The notes under the pieces: generated by a model
Seen by the model: the letters and a program-made list of their open reading frames with translations, nothing else
Told to the model about the DNA's origin: nothing
Database searches by the model: none
Source of the DNA: JBLLJR01 sp047692235
GTDB taxonomy: Bacteria; Pseudomonadota; Gammaproteobacteria; Enterobacterales; Enterobacteriaceae
DNA length: 64,000 bases
NCBI GenBank assembly: GCA_047692235.1
Contig: JBLLJR010000003.1
Location: 1 to 64,000, forward strand
Direction: 5' to 3'
Translations under genes and position numbers: made by a program
Part shown: positions 56,648 through 64,000 of the stretch, piece by piece
Layout of the letters: every line of letters begins with the position of its first letter
Numbering within the stretch: the first letter of the stretch is position 1

Positions 56648-57988
56648 TTATAAAATAAATTTTTTTAAATCTTCTTTTTTTATTAATTTGTTTGTATTAT
56701 TTTTTACATATATAGAATCTATATTTATAGTTTTACTAAAATATTCATTAATATTAAAAGATATATCTTGCATTAAATGTTCTATTACTGAATGTAATCT
56801 TCTAGCTCCAATATTTTCAGTGCTTTCATTAATTTTCCAAGCTGTTTCAGCTATACATTGAATGCCATCATCAGTGAAATTTATATTCACATTTTCTGTT
56901 TTCATTAAAGCAACATATTGAGATGTTATAGAAATTTGAGTATCAGTTAAAATATTTTTAAAATCATTAACTGTTAAAGCATGTAATTTTACTCTAATAG
57001 GTAATCTACCCTGTAATTCTACAATTAAATCAGATGGACAAGATAATTGAAATGATCCTGATGCAATAAATAAGATATGATCTGTTTTAACCATTCCATA
57101 TTTTGTTGATATAGTACACCCTTCAATTAATGGTAATAAATCTCTTTGAACTCCTTCTCTAGACACATCTGACCCACTAATTGTTGATTCACGTTTACAT
57201 ATTTTATCAATTTCATCAATAAATACAATACCATGTTGTTCAACCATTTCTATAGATTTTGATTTTATATCTTCTAAATTTACTAATTTTATAGATTCTT
57301 CTTCTATAAGAAGTTTCATTGCTTCTTTTATTTTAAGCTTTCTTAATTTTTGTTTATGATTTGCTAAATTTTTAAATATTGATTGTAATTGATTAGTCAT
57401 TTCCTCCATTCCAGGAGGGGCTATTATTTCAACTCCCATAGGAACTACAGCAATATTAATTTCTATATCTTTATCTGATAGTTCTCCAGTTCTTAACTTA
57501 TTTCTGAAATTTTCTCTTTCTTTAAATAATACATTATTATCTTTGTATTTATCTAAATTACTCTTATTTATAGGAATTAATACATCTAAAATTCTTTCTT
57601 CAGATAAAATTTGTGCTTTACGTTTATTTTGTTCTATTGACTGTAATTTTACTATTTTAACTGCAATATCCGTTAATTCTCTTATTATAGAATCTACTTC
57701 TTTCCCTACATATCCTACTTCTGTAAATTTAGTAGCTTCAACCTTTATAAATGGAGAATTATCTAATTTTGCTAAACGACGTGCTATTTCAGTCTTTCCT
57801 ACTCCAGTAGGTCCTGTCATAAGAATATTTTTTGGTGTAATTTCATGACGTAAAGATTTACTAAGTTGCATACGACGCCAACGATTTCTTAAAGCAATAG
57901 CTACTGCGCGTTTAGCATCATATTGTCCTACAATATGATTATTTAATTTATTTACAATTTCTCGAGGAGTCATTTCAGACATTTTCAA
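56648..57988 (-). CDS. hslU: HslU, ATPase of the HslUV protease
   Basis: HslU is the AAA+ unfoldase of the HslUV (ClpYQ) complex. The 446 residues match E. coli (443). [17 protein letters not shown] is at the N-terminus, Walker [18 protein letters not shown] near 56, the pore motif GYVG in [11 protein letters not shown] near 90, an intermediate domain about 110-230, Walker [10 protein letters not shown] near 250, and the C-terminal end LKKFIL that inserts into HslV. It overlaps hslV by 14 bases, so the two are coupled. Confidence 0.97.
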   Translation of the reverse strand: MKMSEMTPREIVNKLNNHIVGQYDAKRAVAIALRNRWRRMQLSKSLRHEITPKNILMTGPTGVGKTEIARRLAKLDNSPFIKVEATKFTEVGYVGKEVDSIIRELTDIAVKIVKLQSIEQNKRKAQILSEERILDVLIPINKSNLDKYKDNNVLFKERENFRNKLRTGELSDKDIEINIAVVPMGVEIIAPPGMEEMTNQLQSIFKNLANHKQKLRKLKIKEAMKLLIEEESIKLVNLEDIKSKSIEMVEQHGIVFIDEIDKICKRESTISGSDVSREGVQRDLLPLIEGCTISTKYGMVKTDHILFIASGSFQLSCPSDLIVELQGRLPIRVKLHALTVNDFKNILTDTQISITSQYVALMKTENVNINFTDDGIQCIAETAWKINESTENIGARRLHSVIEHLMQDISFNINEYFSKTINIDSIYVKNNTNKLIKKEDLKKFIL

Positions 57989-58526
57989 GATCCTTACTGT
58001 TTGGATAAGTTAACTCTTCAATAGTATTAAAACTATTTGTGTAAATACAAATACTACTAGCAATTTTTAAAGATTTTTCTACAATTTGTCTTGAACTTAA
58101 ATTTGTATTTTCTATTAAAGCTTGTGCTGCAGATTTAGCGTAGTTTCCACCTGAACCTATGGTTATTATATCATTTTCTGGTTGTATAATGTCACCATTA
58201 CCTGTAATTATAAGTGAAATACTACTATCAGATACAGCTAGTAATGATTCTAATCTACGTAAAATTTTATTTGTTCTCCAGTCTTTAGCTAATTCTACAG
58301 AAGATTTTAATAAATGACCTTGATGTATTTCTAATTTTTTCTCAAATAATTCAAATAAAGTAAAAGCATCAGTAGTACTACCTGCAAATCCAGCAATAAT
58401 TTTATTATTATATAATTTTCGTACTTTACGTACATTTTTTTTAATAATGGTATCTTTTACAGTAGCCTGTCCATCACCACCAATTACAACACATCCATAA
58501 CGACGTACACCTATAATTGTTGTCAC
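57975..58526 (-). CDS. hslV: HslV, peptidase of the HslUV protease
   Basis: HslV is the threonine peptidase with a proteasome beta-like fold. The 183 residues begin MTTIIGVRR, so removal of Met exposes the catalytic Thr. [37 protein letters not shown] and the [10 protein letters not shown] segment are conserved, together with the C-terminal [10 protein letters not shown]. The C-terminus is slightly longer than in E. coli (176). It is transcribed first, with hslU overlapping. ftsN and cytR, the E. coli upstream genes, are lost. Confidence 0.97.
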   Translation of the reverse strand: MTTIIGVRRYGCVVIGGDGQATVKDTIIKKNVRKVRKLYNNKIIAGFAGSTTDAFTLFELFEKKLEIHQGHLLKSSVELAKDWRTNKILRRLESLLAVSDSSISLIITGNGDIIQPENDIITIGSGGNYAKSAAQALIENTNLSSRQIVEKSLKIASSICIYTNSFNTIEELTYPNSKDLENV

Positions 58527-58567
58527 AAGTTAACCTATTTAAAAATTTAATTTATTTTTTATATTAA

Positions 58568-58776
58568 GAATATTTAAATTAATATTTAAATATTCGTATT
58601 GTAAACTATTTGTTATAAAAAATAAATTACTATAATAAATTTTATTTAAATATTATTTATTAGTATATATTAAATTTTATTTAATAAAATTTATAAAAAA
58701 TATTGTAAATTTAATTATAAATATATAAAATTTATATAATAATTCAATTTTATTTTAATAAAAATTAAAATAAAAT
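58568..58776. repeat. Three perfect inverted repeats in the hslV/rpmE spacer
   Basis: The 278-bp spacer between divergent hslV and rpmE holds three perfect inverted repeats. The first, 58568-58595, has 12-bp arms starting GAATATTTAAAT and a 4-base loop. The second, 58671-58693, has 11-bp arms and one central T. The third, 58747-58776, has 13-bp arms and an AAAA loop; it is followed by ATTTTTC on the plus strand and lies 28 bases before the rpmE ATG. The third has the shape of a weak intrinsic terminator in the rpmE leader. Confidence 0.6.
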
Positions 58777-58804
58777 ATTTTTCATTTCACAGAGGATAAA
58801 TTTT

Positions 58805-59008
58805 ATGAAAAAAAATATTCACCCTAAATATGAAAAAATCACTGCTACATGCGCATGTGGTAATTTAATTAAAACATATTCTGTATTATGCAAAAATATA
58901 AATTTAGATATTTGCAATTTATGCCATCCTTTTTATACAGGTAAACAACGTATAATTGATACTAGAGGTAGAGTTGAAAGATTTAAAAAACGCTTCAACA
59001 TAACATAA
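58805..59008 (+). CDS. rpmE: Large ribosomal subunit protein L31, zinc-binding type
   Basis: L31 bridges the ribosomal subunits. The 67 residues (70 in E. coli) begin [20 protein letters not shown] and contain all four zinc-ligand cysteines (TCACGN near 16-18 and [13 protein letters not shown] near 37-40). AGAGGA is the ribosome-binding site. priA, its E. coli neighbour, is not here. The zinc-type paralogue makes the protein a zinc store in free-living relatives. Confidence 0.96.
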   Translation: MKKNIHPKYEKITATCACGNLIKTYSVLCKNINLDICNLCHPFYTGKQRIIDTRGRVERFKKRFNIT

Positions 59009-59041
59009 ATTATTATTATTTATTATTAAATAATTTATTTC

Positions 59042-59064
59042 ATATACTAAAATAGTATATTTTT
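59042..59064 (+). terminator. Intrinsic terminator candidate after rpmE
   Basis: ATATACTA (59042-59049), loop AAA, and TAGTATAT (59053-59060) form an 8-bp hairpin followed by four further T (59061-59064), about 33 bases after the rpmE stop. The core TACTAAAATAGTATAT also occurs upstream of sufA at 36448-36463. Confidence 0.5.
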
Positions 59065-59117
59065 GATAACAAATTTTAATTTTTATTAAAATTATTAAAT
59101 AATAATTAAATTTTTAT

Positions 59118-59582
59118 TTAAAAGTTTTTGTTTTTAATAATTTCTATTAAATCTTTGAAAGTTGTTATTAAATAAGATGATTGTAAATATTCTATAGTAG
59201 AAAAATCAATAAATTGTTCTAATAAAAATATTGCAAATAATACTATGACTACCCCTCTCACTAATCCAAACAATGTTCCTAATAAAACATCAACATCTGT
59301 TAAACCAATTTTTTGTATAAAATTATTAATAATACGATTAACAATAGATCCTAGTATTAAGGTCAATATAAATAATAAGCTAATAGAAATTACATTACTT
59401 GCAATTGATGAATGTAACAAACTAATTAAATAAATATAAATATATTTATAATATTTAGTAGATATAAAAAATGCAATAACCCAGGTTAAAAGTGATATCA
59501 TTTCTCCAGAGAATCTACGTATAAAGCTTACTACTATAGATAGTAAAATTATGCTAATAATAATATAATCGATCAAAATCAT
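59118..59582 (-). CDS. cvpA: CvpA-family inner membrane protein
   Basis: CvpA is a small membrane protein named for colicin V production; its role is poorly known and includes envelope homeostasis. The 154 residues (162 in E. coli) contain four hydrophobic segments at about 5-22, 27-47, 62-82 and 100-122. The conserved DYIIISIILLSIVVSFIRR start and GLVRGVVIVLFAIF segment near 106 identify the family. It follows folC; dedD between them and purF after it in E. coli are missing. Confidence 0.87.
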   Translation of the reverse strand: MILIDYIIISIILLSIVVSFIRRFSGEMISLLTWVIAFFISTKYYKYIYIYLISLLHSSIASNVISISLLFILTLILGSIVNRIINNFIQKIGLTDVDVLLGTLFGLVRGVVIVLFAIFLLEQFIDFSTIEYLQSSYLITTFKDLIEIIKNKNF

Positions 59583-59615
59583 TTTATTAGTTCCTTTAGT
59601 TAGTAAATATATGAG

Positions 59616-59637
59616 TTTTATATTATATAATATAAAA
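59616..59637. repeat. 22-bp perfect palindrome between folC and cvpA
   Basis: TTTTATATTAT at 59616-59626 is exactly complementary to 59627-59637 with no loop. It lies in the 93-bp gap between folC and cvpA (both minus strand). Role unknown; it could be a weak processing or termination site. Confidence 0.55.
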
Positions 59638-59675
59638 ATTTATATTAGTGGTGTTTTTAAAAAATTATATTTTAT

Positions 59676-60950
59676 TCAATATTTATAAAAATAACTAGTT
59701 TTTTTAAATTTAGTTAAGTTAATTATTTCTTTTACAATCCTAAATGATCCAAAAATTAATATACAATCATCAAATGATGAATCTGAATTAATTTTATTCC
59801 AAGCAAGAATTAATTTATTAAATTTTTTTATTTTATCATGATTAATATGCATAGATATTTGTTCAGCATTAGCAGCACGAGATGTATTTAATGAAACACA
59901 ATACCATTCATGAACACTAATATTAAAAGAGTTTATTATACCATAAATATCTTTATCTTTCATAACACCTATCATCACTCTTAATTTTTTAATTTTCTTT
60001 ATTTTTTTTACAAGATATCTTGATAAATATTGTGATGCATGAGGATTGTGTGCTACATCTAAAATGGTAATGGGAGATGTATTTATAATTTGAAATCTTC
60101 CAAATAATTTTGTTTTAGATAAACCTTTCTGAATATTATATTTTGATATTAAAAATGGCGATGCATTTAAAGCAGTTAATGCTGTAGCAGCATTTTGTAT
60201 TGGAATATTAGGTAATTTTAAATCTTTTATAGTATGTGTTTTATTACACCATTTCCATTTATAATTATTTTGTATTTTCCACCACCAATCTTTATTATAA
60301 AAATAAAATTTAGATCCTATTTCTTTAATATATTTTAGAGCAGATTTTGGAATATTTATTTCACCTATAATTGCTGGTTTTTTTTTTCTAAAAATACCAA
60401 ATTTTTCTATTGCAATTAAATCTCTATTTGATCCTAAAAATTTAATATGATCAATAGCTATTGATGTAATGATTGATATATCAGCATCAATTATATTAGT
60501 TGCATCTAATTTACCACCCAAACCAACTTCTAATATAATTACATCTAATAATGATTGTTTGAATATTAATAAAGCTGTTAATGTAATAAACTCAAAATAA
60601 CTTAATGATATTAATTTTCTAAAAAAATTGACTTTTGATATTGCTTGTATATGTATATTTTCTGGTAATTCATTCCCTTGAATTCTAATTCTTTCAGTGT
60701 ATTTAAATAAATGAGGAGAACTATATACACCAACTTTAAGACCATAACTTAAAAGTATATTTTCTAAAAGAGCACATGTAGTACCTTTACCATTGGTACC
60801 TCCAACAGTTATTACAAATGAAGATGGATGTAATAATCCTAATTTTTTAGCTACAAATTTAACTCTATCTAAAGATAAATCTATAGGGATATTATGTATA
60901 GTTTTAATATAACGAATCCATGAATTTAAAGAAAATATTTTTTTTAACAT
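59676..60950 (-). CDS. folC: Dihydrofolate synthase / folylpolyglutamate synthase
   Basis: FolC adds glutamate to dihydropteroate and extends the polyglutamate tail of folates. The 424 residues match E. coli (422). The P-loop VGGTNGKGTTCALLEN near 50, YSSPHLFKYTERIRI near 74, EVGLGGKLDATNI near 142, TSIAIDHIKFLG near 161 and DVAHNPHASQYL near 300 are all present. With folB (11700-12056) it supports folate synthesis, although other steps are outside the window. accD, adjacent in E. coli, is missing here. Confidence 0.96.
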   Translation of the reverse strand: MLKKIFSLNSWIRYIKTIHNIPIDLSLDRVKFVAKKLGLLHPSSFVITVGGTNGKGTTCALLENILLSYGLKVGVYSSPHLFKYTERIRIQGNELPENIHIQAISKVNFFRKLISLSYFEFITLTALLIFKQSLLDVIILEVGLGGKLDATNIIDADISIITSIAIDHIKFLGSNRDLIAIEKFGIFRKKKPAIIGEINIPKSALKYIKEIGSKFYFYNKDWWWKIQNNYKWKWCNKTHTIKDLKLPNIPIQNAATALTALNASPFLISKYNIQKGLSKTKLFGRFQIINTSPITILDVAHNPHASQYLSRYLVKKIKKIKKLRVMIGVMKDKDIYGIINSFNISVHEWYCVSLNTSRAANAEQISMHINHDKIKKFNKLILAWNKINSDSSFDDCILIFGSFRIVKEIINLTKFKKTSYFYKY

Positions 60951-60998
60951 TAATTTATAAAAAATTTTATATACATTTTAGAATTATACACAATATAT

Positions 60999-61037
60999 AA
61001 AAAATAAAATATTATTTAAAATACAAATAATATTTTA
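60999..61037 (-). terminator. A/T-only intrinsic terminator after truA
   Basis: On the minus strand a perfect 13-bp stem (61037-61025 with 61017-61005), a 7-base loop and then six T (61004-60999) follow 13 bases after the truA stop. This is the textbook order stem, loop, T run, but with a stem made only of A-T pairs. It separates truA from folC. Confidence 0.65.
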
Positions 61038-61050
61038 ATTATAAATTAAA

Positions 61051-61836
61051 TTAAATATTTAAAAATATAGGACCTATATTAGATTTTGGTATTAAAAAAC
61101 ATGATGGGTATTTAACATCTACTAAATATAACCCATTTGAAGGTGCTGTTACTCCAGATAAAACTCTTTTACGTTGCTTTAGTATATTATGAATCCAAAG
61201 CTCTGATTTTTTACCAGAACCTACTTCTATTAAACTACCTATAATAATACGTACCATATTATGTAAAAATGAACTTGCTTTGATATCAAAAATTATATAT
61301 TTATTTTGACGAATTATATTAAAATAATAAATTTTACGGTAAGCACTAATAGATTGGCATTGTGAAGATCGAAATGCACTAAAATCATGCTCTCCTAACA
61401 AACATTTACTAGAACGTAACATTTTTTTTTCATCTAAATAATTTTTAACGTGTGTTATTCCGTTTTTAAAAATAGCTGGACGTGATTCATTATTATAAAT
61501 TATATATCTGTACCTTCGGTAAATAGCGCTAAAACGTGCATGAAAATTTTTTTTAACTTGTATAACCCAAAGTACTGTAATATCATTTGGTAAATAAAAA
61601 TTTATACCTTTTGTCCATTCAGATATTAAACGATGCTTTTTTGTAATAAAGTGTATCACTTGACCTGTAGCATGTACACCTGAATCTGTACGACCAGCAC
61701 AAAAAACTTTTGTTTTACTATTTGCAATAATTGATATTGCGGTTTCAAGTTGATCTTGAATATTAGGTAATTTATTTTGTTTTTGCCATCCATAATATAA
61801 ACTACCATTATATTCGATACCTAAAGCTAATTTCAT
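61051..61836 (-). CDS. truA: tRNA pseudouridine(38-40) synthase
   Basis: TruA forms pseudouridine at positions 38-40 of many tRNAs. The 261 residues (270 in E. coli) contain GIEYNGSLYYGWQKQ near the start, the catalytic Asp in CAGRTDSGVHATGQVIHF near 52, FHARFSAIYRRYRYII near 106, DFSAFRSSQCQS and the SFLHNMVRIIIGSLIEVG segment. A terminator lies just downstream. In E. coli pdxB and usg lie between fabB and truA; they are absent here. Confidence 0.96.
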   Translation of the reverse strand: MKLALGIEYNGSLYYGWQKQNKLPNIQDQLETAISIIANSKTKVFCAGRTDSGVHATGQVIHFITKKHRLISEWTKGINFYLPNDITVLWVIQVKKNFHARFSAIYRRYRYIIYNNESRPAIFKNGITHVKNYLDEKKMLRSSKCLLGEHDFSAFRSSQCQSISAYRKIYYFNIIRQNKYIIFDIKASSFLHNMVRIIIGSLIEVGSGKKSELWIHNILKQRKRVLSGVTAPSNGLYLVDVKYPSCFLIPKSNIGPIFLNI

Positions 61837-61935
61837 TATTTAAGTAAATATTTTATTTATTTAATTTTTTATACAATTAAATAATAAATAATATATTAAT
61901 TAATATATATAAATAAAATTTAAAATAATTTAAAT

Positions 61936-63153
61936 TTATTTATAATATTTTCTCATAACTAATGAGGCATTAATTCCACCAAAACCAAAATTATTAACCA
62001 TAACTGTATTTAACTCACATTTAGTGAAATTTTTAATAATATTCATAGAACTTAAATGAGGGTCTTCTTGATATATATTTACACTTGGACTAATAAAATT
62101 ATTTTCTAACATAAGTAAAGTAAATATAACTTCATGGACACCAGATGACCCTAAAGAATGACCTGTTATAGATTTAGTAGAAGAAAAATATGGATGATCA
62201 TTTCCAAAAGTATTTTTTATTGCTAGTAATTCTTTAATATCTCCTATTACTGTTGATGTTCCATGTACGTTAATATAATCTATTTTTAATTTCACATTTT
62301 TCATAGCCATATTCATACATCGTTTAGCTCCTTCTTCAGAAGGTATCACCATATTATCCCCATCTGAATTAGTACCATATCCTATAATTTCAGCATAAAT
62401 ATGAGCATTTCTATATAAAGCATGTTTTAGTTCTTCAATAACTAAAATACCTCCTCCTCCAGAAATTACAAAACCATCTCTATTGAGATCATATGGGCGA
62501 GAAGCTTGTTGTGGTGTTTTATTAAAATTTTTAGATAAAGCTCCTATTGCATCAAATGCACAAGCTATTTCCCAACTTAATTCTTCACCACCTCCAGCAA
62601 AGATTATATCTTGTTTACCTGTTTGTATTAATTCAAATGCATGTCCAATACAATTAGAAGAAGTGGCACATGCAGAACTAATAGAATAGCTTATACCACG
62701 AATTTTAAATGATGTAGATAGACATGCTGAAATTCCTGAGGACATAGATTTAATTACTATATATGGATCTATGCCTTTCAATCCTTTAGATTTCATTTTA
62801 TTAAATACAATATATTGACTTGAAGGAGATACATTTCCTGAGCCAACTATGATTCCTGTACGTTCATTAGAAATCATTCTATCTGTTAAGTTAGAATCTA
62901 AAATAGCTTTTTTCATAGATAAATATGCGTATATTGATGCTTTATTCATAAATCTATAAATTTTACGATTTATTTTATAAGAACAATTTGATAAATTAAT
63001 ATTTCCCCATATATGACTACGCATACCTGAATCTTTAAATTCTTTAGAAAAAGTAATACCAGATATACTATTTTTTAAAGAATGTAAAATATCTTTTTTA
63101 TTATTACCTATACTTGATAAAATTCCTAAACCAGTGATAACAACTCTTTTCAT
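61936..63153 (-). CDS. fabB: 3-oxoacyl-ACP synthase I
   Basis: FabB condenses malonyl-ACP with acyl-ACP and is needed for unsaturated fatty acids in E. coli. The 405 residues match (406). VVITGLGILSSIGN is at the start, the nucleophile Cys in SSACATSSNCIGHA near 163, catalytic His in VHGTSTVIGD near 298 and TGHSLGSSG near 333, and the end NNFGFGGINASLVM. With fabF missing from the fab cluster, this may be the only elongating synthase, though the rest of the genome is not visible. Confidence 0.97.
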   Translation of the reverse strand: MKRVVITGLGILSSIGNNKKDILHSLKNSISGITFSKEFKDSGMRSHIWGNINLSNCSYKINRKIYRFMNKASIYAYLSMKKAILDSNLTDRMISNERTGIIVGSGNVSPSSQYIVFNKMKSKGLKGIDPYIVIKSMSSGISACLSTSFKIRGISYSISSACATSSNCIGHAFELIQTGKQDIIFAGGGEELSWEIACAFDAIGALSKNFNKTPQQASRPYDLNRDGFVISGGGGILVIEELKHALYRNAHIYAEIIGYGTNSDGDNMVIPSEEGAKRCMNMAMKNVKLKIDYINVHGTSTVIGDIKELLAIKNTFGNDHPYFSSTKSITGHSLGSSGVHEVIFTLLMLENNFISPSVNIYQEDPHLSSMNIIKNFTKCELNTVMVNNFGFGGINASLVMRKYYK

Positions 63154-63277
63154 TTAATATCTGTAATATTTTATGTTAAATTTAAAATTTAAAAATAAAT
63201 AATTAATATTTAATTAATTGCAAAAAATATTTAAATATATGATATATATAAATATGTAATTTAAAATAATTAAATTA

Positions 63278-63317
63278 AAAATAAAATTTTATAATAGATA
63301 TTATTAAATTTTATTTT
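63278..63317. repeat. Near-perfect 19-bp inverted repeat before grxD
   Basis: 63278-63296 and 63299-63317 are complementary at 18 of 19 positions (one T-T mismatch) around GA. It ends seven bases before the grxD ribosome-binding site AAGGA, so in mRNA it would fold just upstream of translation initiation. It lies in the 184-bp divergent spacer fabB/grxD. Confidence 0.6.
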
Positions 63318-63337
63318 CTTTGCAAGGAAAATGAAAA

Positions 63338-63655
63338 ATGAATTCTATAGAAAAAATAAAAAAACAAATATCCGATAATATGATTGTATTATATATTAAA
63401 GGACCATTGAATTCGTCTAAATGTAAATTTAGTGCACAAGCTGTTAAAATACTTTTACCTTATAGTACATATATTAAGTATATAGATGTATTAGAACATA
63501 AGGACATTAGAAATTCTTTGCCTGCATTTTCTAATTGGCCTACATTTCCGCAATTATGGATTAATAAAAAATTAATTGGTGGTTGTGATACAATAATGAA
63601 AATGAATAAAAATGGTGAATTAAGAAAAATATTATTATCAATAATTAAAAAATAA
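63338..63655 (+). CDS. grxD: Monothiol glutaredoxin GrxD with CKFS active site
   Basis: GrxD (Grx4) binds and transfers a [2Fe-2S] cluster with glutathione. The 105 residues lack about ten C-terminal residues of E. coli GrxD (115) and otherwise align throughout: NSIEKIKKQISDN at the start, VLYIKG, FSAQAVKILLPY, NWPTFPQLWINKKLIGGCD and the final helix. The family motif CGFS reads CKFS (codons TGT AAA TTT AGT near 63421), a change of the usually invariant Gly. The functional Cys is kept. It is next to rnt as in E. coli (lhr lost). Confidence 0.93.
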   Translation: MNSIEKIKKQISDNMIVLYIKGPLNSSKCKFSAQAVKILLPYSTYIKYIDVLEHKDIRNSLPAFSNWPTFPQLWINKKLIGGCDTIMKMNKNGELRKILLSIIKK

Positions 63656-63677
63656 TAAAATTATTTATGAAATATCA

Positions 63678-64000
63678 TTAAATAATTGGCCATCCACCTA
63701 ATCTTTTCCATCTATTTACTATTTCACAGAATAATTTTGTGGTTCTTTCTGTATCATACATTGCAGAATGTGCTTTATTTTTATCAAAATTAATTCCAGC
63801 TGTATTGCAAGATTTAGATAATACTGTTTGACCTAAAACTAAGCCACTTAAAGTTACTGTATCAAATGTAGAAAATGGATGGAATGGATGTTTTTTAAAT
63901 CCAGTTCTATGAATTGCTGCCATTAAAAAGTTATGATCAAATGTTGCATTATGTGCTACAATTATTGCACAATTGCAATTGTATTTTTTTATTCCTTTAT
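63678..64000 (-). CDS. rnt: RNase T, partial (N-terminus beyond window)
   Basis: RNase T is a DEDD-family 3' exonuclease that matures tRNA and other stable RNA 3' ends. The C-terminal 106 or so residues are present. The frame continues to the edge with [21 protein letters not shown], containing the ExoII Asp, and then [25 protein letters not shown], and [15 protein letters not shown] with the ExoIII His and Asp, ending [12 protein letters not shown]. An internal ATG at 63923 is not the start. The last residues are slightly shorter than in E. coli. Confidence 0.95.
   Translation of the reverse strand, partial: KGIKKYNCNCAIIVAHNATFDHNFLMAAIHRTGFKKHPFHPFSTFDTVTLSGLVLGQTVLSKSCNTAGINFDKNKAHSAMYDTERTTKLFCEIVNRWKRLGGWPII

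Noticed and set aside
1..64000. CRISPR arrays, insertion sequences, prophage, integron or secretion islands
   Set aside because: No repeat-spacer pattern, transposase, integrase or cluster of foreign composition was found on either strand.

Overview
The window is a 64 kb piece of a very AT-rich, gene-dense bacterial chromosome. The proteins are consistently closest in length, motifs and order to those of Escherichia coli and relatives. Spacers are almost pure A+T, and no insertion sequence, prophage, CRISPR array or transport-rich accessory island is visible. Large parts of the ancestral enterobacterial operons have been cut out while the remaining order is kept. This combination is typical of an obligate insect endosymbiont of the Enterobacterales, in the size and composition class of Wigglesworthia, Blochmannia, Purcelliella or Westeberhardia. 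I cannot name the species from sequence alone.

Layout: 5S rRNA (16-132); clpP-clpX facing cyoABCD (185-6413); the macromolecular synthesis operon rpsU-dnaG-rpoD, divergent from tsaD-folB, then cca and tRNA-Ser (6512-13425); tusE, gnd and pgl (13613-16619); tmRNA with smpB, bamE and grpE (16632-18830); a frameshifted ung, then ligA and zapE-rplM-rpsI-aroC (18833-25146); eno, pyrG and dapA (25159-29357); thrS-infC-rpmI-rplT-pheS-pheT (29694-36296); the complete sufABCDSE operon and tRNA-Asn (36502-42192); a 1.26 kb non-coding gap; tsaB, tRNA-Val, mdtK, ribE and hinT (43452-46837); a contracted fatty-acid and replication cluster rpmF-fabD-fabG-acpP-tmk-holB-tatD with rluC and rne (46923-54510); pyrC and trhO; hslVU and rpmE; fabB-truA-folC-cvpA; grxD; and rnt running off the end.

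Together the genes provide core information processing (primase, sigma70, ribosomal proteins, aminoacyl-tRNA synthetases, t6A synthesis, CCA addition, pseudouridylation, RNase E and T), ribosome rescue (tmRNA and SmpB), proteolysis (ClpXP, HslUV), aerobic respiration (cytochrome bo3), the oxidative pentose phosphate branch, Fe-S assembly (SUF and a glutaredoxin) and fatty acid elongation. They also give steps of chorismate, lysine/diaminopimelate, riboflavin, folate, CTP and dihydroorotate synthesis.

The main unusual signals are these. A 50-bp perfect A/T palindrome lies between fabG and acpP, and several other long perfect inverted repeats sit in spacers, including two in the 132-bp mdtK/ribE spacer. 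The threonyl-tRNA synthetase appears to have lost its editing site. The ung reading frame is broken by one base in a poly(A) tract. The monothiol glutaredoxin has a CKFS site. BamE lacks its lipobox cysteine. infC keeps the rare AUU start. All three tRNAs and the tmRNA lack an encoded CCA end.
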